Below, in pieces: positions 14,739 to 21,811 of a stretch of DNA of 26,986 nt. A program made the translations under genes and the position numbers. Each line of letters opens with the position of its first letter. The first letter of the stretch is position 1. Origin of the DNA: an uncultured Collinsella sp. (GTDB lineage Bacteria > Actinomycetota > Coriobacteriia > Coriobacteriales > Coriobacteriaceae); assembly GCA_902478935.1 (NCBI GenBank), contig CABSMV010000009.1, forward strand, positions 1-26,986. The letters run 5' to 3'. A model generated the notes under the pieces. The model was not told where the DNA came from. It did no database searches and was given only the letters and a program-made list of their open reading frames with translations.

Positions 14739-16142
14739 CTCTGTGGTGTCGTCGTCCTCGGCAAGTTGGGGGAACACGGCGTCCTTGGGCATGGTGACCT
14801 TCGTCAGCGAGGTGAGCTTTTTGCTCAACGACGTGTCCGTCTTGACCAGGTCGCTGAGCGTCACGATCTTGTAGCCGTCGGCAATGAGGCCGTCGATAAT
14901 TTGCGGCAGCGCCTCGAGCGTCTGCTCGGCGCATTCGTCTCTATCGGTGAGCAGCACGATATTGCCCGGCGTCACCGAATCGAGCACCGTCGAGACCTGT
15001 TCGTCGGCACCGTTGAGCAGCCAGTCGCCCGAATCGATATTCCACGAGACCACGGCGGAGACCAGGTCCATCGCATCAATCCAGTTTTGCTCGTCAAAGG
15101 CAGCGTAGGGAGCACGCAGCAGCATCGTCTTCACGCCGGTCGCCGACTTAATCGCGTCGGTGCCTTTCGTGATCTGTTCGCGTACCGCCTCACGGTCCTG
15201 ACCCTTGAGCGAATCGTCGCTGTAGCTGTTGGATCCGATCTCGCACCCGGCATCGACAATCGCCTTGGCCGTGGCAGGCGAGGCCTCGACCGCATCGCCC
15301 GAAAGGAAGAACGTCGCGGTGACGCCCTTTTCCTTGAGCACCCGCAAGATCTGTTTGGTGGCGCCGCTCGGACCCTCGTCAAACGTCAGCGCCACGTACT
15401 TTTCGTTGCCCTTGGGCGCCACGCTGGCGCACGCAACGACGCAATCGGTGGCGGGCACAACCTCGCCGCGGTCTTGCGTCTTGCCCGACTGCTCACCAAC
15501 CCACACCTCGGAGCGGCCCTGGACACCCCACGTCTGCACATACTTGATAGCGCCCGTACCCTCGACCTTGAGCTTGGGCTCGATAACCGTAGCCTGAACC
15601 TCGTGCTTCTCGTAGATGTTACGGCCATCCTTGACCGTCACCTTCTCGCCACCCTCAAGTTCGCGGCTATCCCATTTGCCCTGTTTCACGCGCTTGCCGT
15701 CGACCTTCACCGACAGCTTTTCACCCCCATGGCGCTTGAGCACGCTGTCATCGACGGCCAGCAGGTCGCCTGCGTCGTAGGTGTCAGTCAACTCCTGGTC
15801 GTCGATGAGGTTTTGTAGCGTAGAGCCGACGCGCACTGCGGTCTTCTGGCCGTTGAGCTCCACGTCCACGCTGCGGTTGACGTAGCCCACGACGGCAGCG
15901 ATAAACAGCACGAGTGCGCAACCCACGGCGATGAGCGCATAGGGCAGGCGAGACGAACGACGGGGCGTGCGGCTGTTGCCGATGCGAGCGCTGCGGTCGC
16001 TAAAGCCGCGGCTATGGTTGAGATACATCGCGCCGGGCTTACGGTGACGCTTGCGCTGACCGCTGGGCAGCTGCCCCAGGTCGCGGCGCGCCGTCGGACG
16101 CGCATTCGATCGCCCGTTAACATTGGATCCGTTTTGGCGCAT
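14736..16142 (-). CDS. Polysaccharide deacetylase-like (NodB) protein, probably inactive
   Basis: A 468-aa envelope protein. A basic cytoplasmic tail (1-66) and one membrane helix (67-88) precede a DUF348-like segment (VDVELNGQKTAVRVGSTLQN) of the sort found in RpfB/YabE cell-wall proteins. A NodB homology domain occupies about 247-435. Its fold markers remain: TFDEGPS, LLRAPY, VVSWNIDSGDW and GNIVLLTD. The catalytic set does not. The metal Asp of TFDDGP is Glu 256, the HxxxH metal pair is Asn 305 and Asp 309 (GSNSYSDD), and the late catalytic His is Thr 399. Loss of both histidines argues against deacetylase activity and for a binding or scaffold role in the cell wall. ATG 16142 has GGGGGAGG upstream. 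It lies 72 nt after the PRC-barrel gene on the same strand. Confidence 0.88.
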   Translation of the reverse strand: MRQNGSNVNGRSNARPTARRDLGQLPSGQRKRHRKPGAMYLNHSRGFSDRSARIGNSRTPRRSSRLPYALIAVGCALVLFIAAVVGYVNRSVDVELNGQKTAVRVGSTLQNLIDDQELTDTYDAGDLLAVDDSVLKRHGGEKLSVKVDGKRVKQGKWDSRELEGGEKVTVKDGRNIYEKHEVQATVIEPKLKVEGTGAIKYVQTWGVQGRSEVWVGEQSGKTQDRGEVVPATDCVVACASVAPKGNEKYVALTFDEGPSGATKQILRVLKEKGVTATFFLSGDAVEASPATAKAIVDAGCEIGSNSYSDDSLKGQDREAVREQITKGTDAIKSATGVKTMLLRAPYAAFDEQNWIDAMDLVSAVVSWNIDSGDWLLNGADEQVSTVLDSVTPGNIVLLTDRDECAEQTLEALPQIIDGLIADGYKIVTLSDLVKTDTSLSKKLTSLTKVTMPKDAVFPQLAEDDDTTE

Positions 16143-16163
16143 GTGCCCTCCCCCATAAACACA

Positions 16164-16193
16164 GCAAGCCGGAGCAACAGGTCTCCGGCTTGC
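16164..16193 (-). terminator. Hairpin between PRC-barrel and deacetylase-like genes
   Basis: GCAAGCCGGAG (16164-16174) pairs perfectly with CTCCGGCTTGC (16183-16193), an 11-bp stem with an 8-nt loop, located 22 nt after the PRC-barrel stop. No T-run follows on the minus strand, so it may only weaken read-through into the next gene. Confidence 0.5.
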
Positions 16194-16214
16194 CTCCCAT
16201 CATTTGGTACGTCG

Positions 16215-16970
16215 CTATTTTGTAGCTTTTGACGAGCCTCCGCTCGCCTTTTGGTATTCGTCCTTAAAGGCCTTGAACATGCCGCGCGTCTTGCCGAGCT
16301 GCTTGCCCAGTGCGCGACTGCCCTTGTCCACGGCAACCGATCCCTTGTCGTCGAGCACCTTGGCGCCCTTTTTGACCTTGTCGCCCACCACGACGCTGGC
16401 CTCGGCGGCCTTGGCAGCCGCACCGCCCGAATACCCGAGCGACTTGACCTCGTCCGAAACAATCATCGCGCCGTCCGCATAGCCGCGCAGCATCGTCGGC
16501 GGCACCTGCGTGTCACCAACCAAAACACTCGAAGCAGCACCGGCGGTCACATAGAATGCCTGCACGATGCCCGAGCGTGGCTTGAACTCAACGTCCGAGC
16601 AATAGCCCACGACGTCGCCTGATTCCGTGCGCACGTCCATACCGACCCAGATGATGCAATCGTCCAGGTTGATGTCGAGGCGCTTGGCAGCGGCGGCATC
16701 GTACGTGTCCTTGACGTCATCGACCGCAATGGCGCCCTCGTAGACACCAATGGCGTCGAGCGCTACGAATCGGTCGGGGCGCTCGATCATGCCCGCGATA
16801 TCAGACTGGCGGACCATAAAGCCGACCACGCGCGTACCGCCCGGGGTAAAGACCGGAAAGTGAATCTTTCCGAGCTTTTTAGGGCTGCGCGGCGTGCCGT
16901 CCTTTTTGATGCGCTTGTCCTCGGTAGGCTTGCGATAGATCTTGGCGCCGACAAAATCCCCGGCGCGCAT
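16215..16970 (-). CDS. PRC-barrel domain protein
   Basis: A 251-aa soluble protein. Two PRC-barrel-like beta segments can be read: one at about 1-95 (KIHFPVFTPGGTRVVGFMV) and one at about 105-175 (IIWVGMDVRTESGDVVGYCSDVEF). The C-terminal 70 residues are Lys/Ala/Gly-rich and likely helical or disordered (GDKVKKGAKVLDDKGSVAVDKG). PRC barrels serve as small ligand- or protein-binding modules, also found in RimM and photosynthetic H subunits; the partner here is unknown. ATG 16970 overlaps the stop of the YtxH gene by one base (TAATG), so the two are translated together and probably act on the same envelope process. Confidence 0.8.
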   Translation of the reverse strand: MRAGDFVGAKIYRKPTEDKRIKKDGTPRSPKKLGKIHFPVFTPGGTRVVGFMVRQSDIAGMIERPDRFVALDAIGVYEGAIAVDDVKDTYDAAAAKRLDINLDDCIIWVGMDVRTESGDVVGYCSDVEFKPRSGIVQAFYVTAGAASSVLVGDTQVPPTMLRGYADGAMIVSDEVKSLGYSGGAAAKAAEASVVVGDKVKKGAKVLDDKGSVAVDKGSRALGKQLGKTRGMFKAFKDEYQKASGGSSKATK

Positions 16971-17359
16971 TATGCCTCGGTCGAGGGCTCCGCAGCCTCG
17001 GTATCAGCCTCGACGGCGTTCTCGACCACGACGTCGGCGGCGGGCGTCACGTTGCCACCCGAGATGGCATCGTTGAGCTGCTCGCGCAGCTGGTCCATGC
17101 GCTCGCGGGCCAGATCGACCTTGGCGCGCAGGTCATCGGTCTTGGCGTCGACCATCGGGCCAAAGTCATTCACCGCAGCACGGGCCTCCTCGGCGCTGTG
17201 CTCGTAGGTGTCGCGCATATTGTCCCAGGCGTCGTTGGCGATATCGGCAGCCATGGCGCGGGTCTCGGCGCCCGAGCGCGGGGCCAGAGCAACGCCGACA
17301 ATAGCGCCGGCAGCGGCACCAAAAAGTGCGCCGGAGACAAAGCTGAAAGTCTTACCCAT
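16970..17359 (-). CDS. YtxH-domain small membrane protein
   Basis: A 129-aa protein. A Gly/Ala-rich N-terminal membrane helix (FVSGALFGAAAGAIVGVALA) is followed at once by PRSGAETR, the YtxH family signature. A long charged helix follows that looks coiled coil (RAKVDLARERMDQLREQLNDA), then an acidic tail (EADTEAAEPSTEA). YtxH proteins in Firmicutes and Actinobacteria are linked to general stress, with no known reaction. ATG 17359 is chosen because AGAGGA precedes it; the frame stays open to 17431 but crosses the -10 box. Its stop overlaps the PRC-barrel start. Confidence 0.88.
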   Translation of the reverse strand: MGKTFSFVSGALFGAAAGAIVGVALAPRSGAETRAMAADIANDAWDNMRDTYEHSAEEARAAVNDFGPMVDAKTDDLRAKVDLARERMDQLREQLNDAISGGNVTPAADVVVENAVEADTEAAEPSTEA

Positions 17360-17376
17360 GATCATTCCTCTCCTGC

Positions 17377-17416
17377 GGGCACGTCGGTGCCCACCGTTTG
17401 AATGCTGTCCATTATA
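17377..17416 (-). promoter_or_regulatory. Promoter -10 and leader hairpin for the YtxH operon
   Basis: The minus strand carries a perfect -10, TATAAT (17411-17416), 52 nt before the YtxH start; the -35 is poor. Just downstream GGGCAC (17377-17382) and GTGCCC (17387-17392) form a small hairpin in the 5' leader, next to the ribosome site. Confidence 0.5.
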
Positions 17417-17495
17417 CCCGCAGCGCATCACTTGCCGCTCCGCTCATCTGCGTACGGCAAAGGCGCAGGTACGTGATGGTGATAAACGCGTAGGC

Positions 17496-18335
17496 CTACT
17501 CCTGAGGCATAGCCGGCATGGTCACCGTGGCACCCGGGTCCTCGCCGGCGCCGTCCACGAGCGGCAGACCGCCCTCATGCGCAGGTCCTGCCGGAACCGT
17601 CGCCGCACCGCCAAAGACGGCAGCGGAGGCCTCGTGGTTCTCGGCAACCGCGCCCTCGGTATCAATCGCCACCTGGGGCTCGTCGTCAAAGTTGGGGACG
17701 CCCTGGGGCTCGGTGGGAACGGGCTCGGCGGTCGCATCGGCAACGGGCTCGACGTCGGCGTCGGCGTCGGCAGGAGCGTCGCCCTCGGGCGCATCCTCGG
17801 CCACGTCCTCGCCGTTCGCAGCGGCGACGGCCTCGTGAGGATCCTTGCCCTCGGCCTCGGCGCGCATGCCCAGTACCAGGTTGCGCAGGCCCGCGACCGT
17901 GCCTTCCACGTCGGGGACAGGCTGGTCGGCGTGCAGGTACGCCCAGTCCATCATAAAGGTGGCCGAAGACAGCGCGCCGATGGCCAGCGCGTCGTCGGGG
18001 CACGAAAGCTCAACCTCAAAAACGCGCTCGTCGTGCTCGCTTACGCGCGTGCGGCCGCACGAGATGCTGCCGGCAAGCCCGGTCTCGTTCATGAGCTCGA
18101 CCGTCACATGCTCAAGCAGATGGCAAAGCTCGGTCTGGCCCATGCAGTCCTGGAACTCGCGACCGGAATCACCCAAGCACAGGTGCTTGGCAATCGCCGG
18201 CACCAGGTAATACACGCGCGCCGTGGCCTCGATATCCTCCGAGGTCATGAGCGGCATGCCGGGGTTCACCAGCACATGCGCGCAGATCTTGTCCTCGCTG
18301 ACGGTGACCTTAAGGATGTTGAACAGGCCTGCCAT
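17496..18335 (-). CDS. Stand-alone protein resembling the cyanophycin synthetase N-domain
   Basis: A 279-aa protein with no signal peptide. Residues 1-155 form the conserved part: MGQTELCHLLEHVTVELMN, then CGRTRVSEHDERVFEVELS and an Ala-rich helix. This order (HxxEH helix, short loop, GRTR, then a beta strand) matches the N-terminal domain of cyanophycin synthetase (CphA), where LGHVxEHVALELQ and FGRTR occur. H72, E75 and H76 keep the HxxEH motif that, as I recall, forms a hidden metallopeptidase-like site in some CphA proteins. No ATP-grasp or ligase domain follows. The remaining 120 residues are an acidic Pro/Ala/Glu/Asp-rich tail that looks disordered. ATG 18335 has GGGGAG upstream and lies 24 nt after the CorC-like gene. 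The activity is unknown; a peptide-processing or binding role is inference. Confidence 0.65.
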   Translation of the reverse strand: MAGLFNILKVTVSEDKICAHVLVNPGMPLMTSEDIEATARVYYLVPAIAKHLCLGDSGREFQDCMGQTELCHLLEHVTVELMNETGLAGSISCGRTRVSEHDERVFEVELSCPDDALAIGALSSATFMMDWAYLHADQPVPDVEGTVAGLRNLVLGMRAEAEGKDPHEAVAAANGEDVAEDAPEGDAPADADADVEPVADATAEPVPTEPQGVPNFDDEPQVAIDTEGAVAENHEASAAVFGGAATVPAGPAHEGGLPLVDGAGEDPGATVTMPAMPQE

Positions 18336-18359
18336 AACTCTCCCCTACTCTTCCTTGCC

Positions 18360-19733
18360 CTACTCGTCGCCATCGTGCGGATCCACAGAGCCCGCACCCG
18401 ACGCCGCCGGCTTCTCTGCCGAAGACTCGGAATCCTTCTTATCGGTTTCGGCCGGAGCAATCACGCGAATGAGCGAGATGCGCTGGCCACGCATCGACTG
18501 CACCTTGAACTTGTACCCCGCGACCTCAAACACCTCTCCGATGTCGGGCACCGAGTCGCAAAGCTCCAAAATCCAGCCGGCGATGGTCTCATAATCATCG
18601 CTTTCCTCGAGCGGCCAACCAAGCTCAATCGCGTCATCGCACGAAAAACGCCCATCAACGAGCCACTCACGGCGCGAGAGGCGCGTGAGGTACTTGTTGT
18701 CGGGGTCGAACTCGTCCTCGATCTCGCCGACGATCTCCTCGACGATATCTTCGATGGTGATGATGCCGGCCGTGCCGCCGTACTCGTCCACGACCACTAC
18801 GATCTGGTCGTGCGAGGTCTGCATCTCGGACAGCAGCGGCAGGATGTCCTTGGTATCGGGCACAAAGGTGGCGTCGCGCAAAAAGCCGGCGATGGGCTGG
18901 TCGCCCTTGCCGTCGAGCGCGGGCTGAATCAGGTCCTTAATGTGCGCGATGCCCGCGACGTTGTCGGGATCCTCGTGATAGACGGGGATGCGGCTGAAGC
19001 CGGTCTGGCGCATGGTGGACAGCACGTCGGCGACCGTCTCGTCGTCCTCGCACATGGTGGTGTCCACGCGCGGCACCATGACCTCGCGAGCCACGGTGTC
19101 GCCCAGGTCGAAGATCTCGTGGATCATGCGCTTTTCCTCGTCGAGCAGGTCGTCCTGCTCCGAGACCATGTACTTGATCTCCTCCTCCGAGACGTTCTGG
19201 CGGTCGTCGGCGCTCTTGATGCGCAGGATGCGGGCCAGGCCATCGGAGCAAGCGCCAGTCAGCCACACAAGCGGACGGGCGATCTTTTGGAAAAATGACA
19301 ACGGTCCCACGACCTGCTTGGATACGCCCTCGGCATTGGCCAGGCCGATGCGCTTGGGCACAAGCTCGCCAATCACGATGGACACGAAGGCGACCGCGAC
19401 GGTGATGATGACCGGCGCCAGGCCGCGCGCGATGGCGGAGAGCGGCGCGATGCCAAAGCTCATGAGCCACGTGGCGAGCGGGTCGGACAGACTCGTCGAG
19501 GCGACGGCGGACGAGGCGAAGCCCACGAGCGTGATGGCGACCTGGATAGTGGCGAGCAGCTGGTCGGAGTCGGCAGCTAGCTTAATGGCACGCTCGGCGC
19601 GTTTGTCGCCTTCCTCGGCCTCGTGCTCCAGCACGGCGCGCTTGGCCGTGGTGAGCGCCATCTCGGACATAGAGAAGTAGCCGTTGATGAGGGTCAAAAC
19701 GAGGGTGGTGATAAGGGAGATGGTTATGTCCAT
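18360..19733 (-). CDS. CorC/HlyC-type membrane protein (DUF21, CBS pair, CorC_HlyC)
   Basis: A 457-aa member of the CNNM/CorC family, linked to Mg2+ (and Co2+) efflux or balance. The DUF21 membrane domain spans about 1-175 (LINGYFSMSEMALTTAKRA, SIVIGELVPKRIGLA). VMVPRVDT at 218 opens the CBS pair (to about 340), which ends in VDEYGGTAGIITIEDIVEEI. The C-terminal CorC_HlyC domain covers about 355-435. A Ser/Glu/Lys-rich tail ends the protein. ATG 19733 starts directly at the first membrane helix; the nearest GGAGG is 15 nt upstream, so the start is a little uncertain. A longer frame to 19970 overlaps the next gene and lacks support. It is the second Mg2+-linked membrane protein in this window. 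Confidence 0.9.
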   Translation of the reverse strand: MDITISLITTLVLTLINGYFSMSEMALTTAKRAVLEHEAEEGDKRAERAIKLAADSDQLLATIQVAITLVGFASSAVASTSLSDPLATWLMSFGIAPLSAIARGLAPVIITVAVAFVSIVIGELVPKRIGLANAEGVSKQVVGPLSFFQKIARPLVWLTGACSDGLARILRIKSADDRQNVSEEEIKYMVSEQDDLLDEEKRMIHEIFDLGDTVAREVMVPRVDTTMCEDDETVADVLSTMRQTGFSRIPVYHEDPDNVAGIAHIKDLIQPALDGKGDQPIAGFLRDATFVPDTKDILPLLSEMQTSHDQIVVVVDEYGGTAGIITIEDIVEEIVGEIEDEFDPDNKYLTRLSRREWLVDGRFSCDDAIELGWPLEESDDYETIAGWILELCDSVPDIGEVFEVAGYKFKVQSMRGQRISLIRVIAPAETDKKDSESSAEKPAASGAGSVDPHDGDE

Positions 19734-19843
19734 CGGGAGTTTCTCGAACCTCCAAGATTCGGGACGTCGGATTAAAACGTTGACGGCGGATACGGCAATT
19801 GCACCGGCGCCCAAACAAGGACGCGGGCGCGCAGGCGTGGTCG

Positions 19844-20527
19844 CTAGATTACGAAGAGGATCACCGCCATGAACTGGAAGATGCTGCCGGCGAGTACCCA
19901 CAGGTGAAACACACTGTGAAGATAGCGCACGTTTTTGGCGATATAGAACGGCACGCCCGCGGTGTAGCACACGCCGCCGACGGCGAGCAGGGCAAGTGCC
20001 ACGGGGTTGAGCAGCGCCACAAGTTCGGGCAGCTTAAAGACAACGAGCCAGCCCATCAGCAGGTAGACCAGGCCGCTTACCCAGTGCGGTTGACGCTCGC
20101 GCATAAAGCACTCGAGGGCGATGCCGATAATGGCGATGGCCCATACGGCAAAGAACAGCACAGCGCCGCCGTCGTTTGCGAGCGTGATGAGGCAAAACGG
20201 CGTATAGCTGCCGGCTATGAGCAGGTAGATGCAGCTGTGGTCGATGATGCGAAACACGCGCTTGGCGCGCGCGGGCTGAATCGCGTGGTAGAGCGTGGAG
20301 GCTAGGTATTCGAGGATAATGCTGACGCCATAGACAATCGCCGCGGCCATGTGGGCCGGGCCTCCGCCGCGCAGGGCGGCGAATACGATCAGGAGCACCA
20401 GCCCCGCGATACCCAGCAGGCAGCCGACACCATGGGTGACGGAGTTCATGATCTCCTCGCCCACCGTGTAGTGTGGAACGGCCGCGGTCTTGGGTCGCGG
20501 CTTAGAACTGTCGCTCGAATCGGACAT
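19844..20527 (-). CDS. Hemolysin III / PAQR family membrane protein
   Basis: A 227-aa, seven-helix membrane protein. The family motifs are present: SVTHGVGCLLGIAG in helix 1, STLYHAIQPARAKRVFRIIDH with its conserved His and Asp, LLIAGSYTPF, and HSVFHLWVLAGS near the C-terminus. The His and Asp residues form the metal-dependent site seen in PAQR proteins. Bacterial members are called hemolysin III, but membrane-lipid balance or a hydrolase role is more likely than haemolysis. ATG 20527 is chosen: GGAGG lies 11 nt upstream, whereas the TTG at 20545 would place that GGAGG inside the gene. It has its own promoter and is 110 nt upstream of the CorC-like gene. Confidence 0.92.
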   Translation of the reverse strand: MSDSSDSSKPRPKTAAVPHYTVGEEIMNSVTHGVGCLLGIAGLVLLIVFAALRGGGPAHMAAAIVYGVSIILEYLASTLYHAIQPARAKRVFRIIDHSCIYLLIAGSYTPFCLITLANDGGAVLFFAVWAIAIIGIALECFMRERQPHWVSGLVYLLMGWLVVFKLPELVALLNPVALALLAVGGVCYTAGVPFYIAKNVRYLHSVFHLWVLAGSIFQFMAVILFVI

Positions 20528-20562
20528 GCCGGTTACATCCTCCAACGTAAAGAGTTCTCAAC

Positions 20563-20592
20563 ACTATATCAAAGCGTCTAGGTACGTGCGAA
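20563..20592 (-). promoter_or_regulatory. Promoter for the hemolysin III gene
   Basis: On the minus strand TTCGCA (20587-20592) and TATAGT (20563-20568) form a -35/-10 pair with an 18-nt spacer, 35 nt before the start codon. Confidence 0.5.
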
Positions 20593-20634
20593 ATTTGCAC
20601 CATACGTGACCCTTTGTTTACCCATTCTTTGTCT

Positions 20635-20693
20635 GTTGACGCATCAACGGCGAACGTCCATAATGCGCTTGCATTAAATGTTGATGTATTAAC
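20635..20693 (+). promoter_or_regulatory. Promoter with two matching operator palindromes for the alpha/beta hydrolase
   Basis: A -35 TTGACG (20636-20641) and a -10 CATAAT (20659-20664) are 17 nt apart, close to the vegetative consensus. GTTGACGCATCAAC (20635-20648) covers the -35, and GTTGATGTATTAAC (20680-20693) lies just past the start of transcription. The two are the same 14-mer with three differences, all C/T exchanges, 45 nt apart. Paired sites flanking a promoter are typical of repressor control, for example by a MarR- or TetR-type protein. No such regulator is encoded nearby. Confidence 0.7.
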
Positions 20694-20713
20694 ATCTTAT
20701 AGGAAAGCTTCTT

Positions 20714-21679
20714 ATGTCTCAAAACGCACGTTCCCATCGAAAGCTCAAGATAGCTGGCGTCGTTGCGCTGGTGCTCGTTATCGCGCTGCTGGGGTTTGCC
20801 GGCAACTTCTTGTTCGACTTTGCCCTGAATCCCCAAGCGCCCTACACCATGAAGATGATGCAGGACAGCAAAGACGCCGAAAAGGGCGAGCAGATGGACG
20901 CCGAGGAGGGCGAGGCGCGGGCGTGGTTTAAAGAGAACCGCGAGAGCAGCAGCCTCACCGCGGACGACGGGACCGAGCTTGCCGCCTGGTATTTTGCTGC
21001 GTCGGAGAGCACGCACGACTACGCCGTCTGCCTGCATGGATATACCAACGAGCCCATCGGTATGGCCCGATACGTCAAGCGATTCCACGACCGCGGCATG
21101 AACGTACTCGCACCCGCCGCCCGCGCTCACGAGCGCTCCGGCGGCGACTATATCGGCATGGGCTGGCCCGAGCGCCTCGACATCGTCGCATGGATCGAGC
21201 AAATCGTTCAGGCTGACCCCCAGGCGCGCATCCTGGTCTTTGGCGAATCGATGGGTGCAGCAACCGCTATGAACGTCGCGGGGGAATCTCTGCCTGCAAA
21301 CGTAAAATGCATTATCGAGGACTGCGGTTATACGAGTGTTTGGGACGAGTTTTCCCTGCAGCTCAAGGACGTGTTCGGCCTGCCCAGCTTTCCCTTGCTC
21401 GATGTAGCAAACTTGGTGTGCAACGTGCGCGCGGGCTACGACTTTCATAAGGCGAGCAGTGTGGAGCAACTCAAACACGCGACGGTTCCCATGCTGTTTA
21501 TCCACGGCGACCAGGACACCTTTGTACCGTACAGCATGCTCGACCAAAACTACGACGCGTGCGCCAGCAAGGTCAAGCAAAAGCTCACTATCCATGGCGC
21601 CACCCACGCCAAGAGTGCGCAAGTTGACCCCGAGCTCTACTGGAATACGGTCGACGACTTCCTCGACGAGTATTTTTAG
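20714..21679 (+). CDS. Membrane-anchored alpha/beta hydrolase
   Basis: A 321-aa serine hydrolase held by one N-terminal membrane helix (residues 11-34), with the domain outside the cytoplasm by the positive-inside pattern (KLK before the helix). The core shows the oxyanion motif CLHGYTNEP, nucleophile elbow GESMG (Ser 179), acid in HGDQDTFVP (Asp 268) and base in GATHAKS (His 298), so the triad is complete. It resembles the YqkD-type hydrolases of Gram-positive bacteria; substrates are unknown, and an ester or lipid is plausible. ATG 20714 has AGGAAAG about 7 nt upstream. It is a single-gene unit with a regulated promoter (20635-20693) and a strong terminator. Confidence 0.93.
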   Translation: MSQNARSHRKLKIAGVVALVLVIALLGFAGNFLFDFALNPQAPYTMKMMQDSKDAEKGEQMDAEEGEARAWFKENRESSSLTADDGTELAAWYFAASESTHDYAVCLHGYTNEPIGMARYVKRFHDRGMNVLAPAARAHERSGGDYIGMGWPERLDIVAWIEQIVQADPQARILVFGESMGAATAMNVAGESLPANVKCIIEDCGYTSVWDEFSLQLKDVFGLPSFPLLDVANLVCNVRAGYDFHKASSVEQLKHATVPMLFIHGDQDTFVPYSMLDQNYDACASKVKQKLTIHGATHAKSAQVDPELYWNTVDDFLDEYF

Positions 21680-21725
21680 GCAAATAGGACGGTTTACCAG
21701 TCTATCTGACCCCTTAGCACTTCCA

Positions 21726-21764
21726 AAAAGCCGCCCGCGGGCACTGTGCTCACGGGCGGCTTTT
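21726..21764. terminator. Bidirectional rho-independent terminator
   Basis: AAAAGCCGCCCG (21726-21737) pairs perfectly with CGGGCGGCTTTT (21753-21764), a 12-bp stem with a 15-nt loop. It is flanked by As on one side and Ts on the other, so it works both ways between the convergent hydrolase and DUF362 genes. Confidence 0.92.
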
Positions 21765-21811
21765 GCTAACGCTGCGCTACAAAAACGCTTGTTTTGTCCA
21801 ATAGCTAGGCG

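Noticed and set aside
17208..19298. 696-codon open frame on the plus strand
   Set aside because: Antisense to the CphA-N-like and CorC-like genes, which have clear family motifs; a shadow frame.
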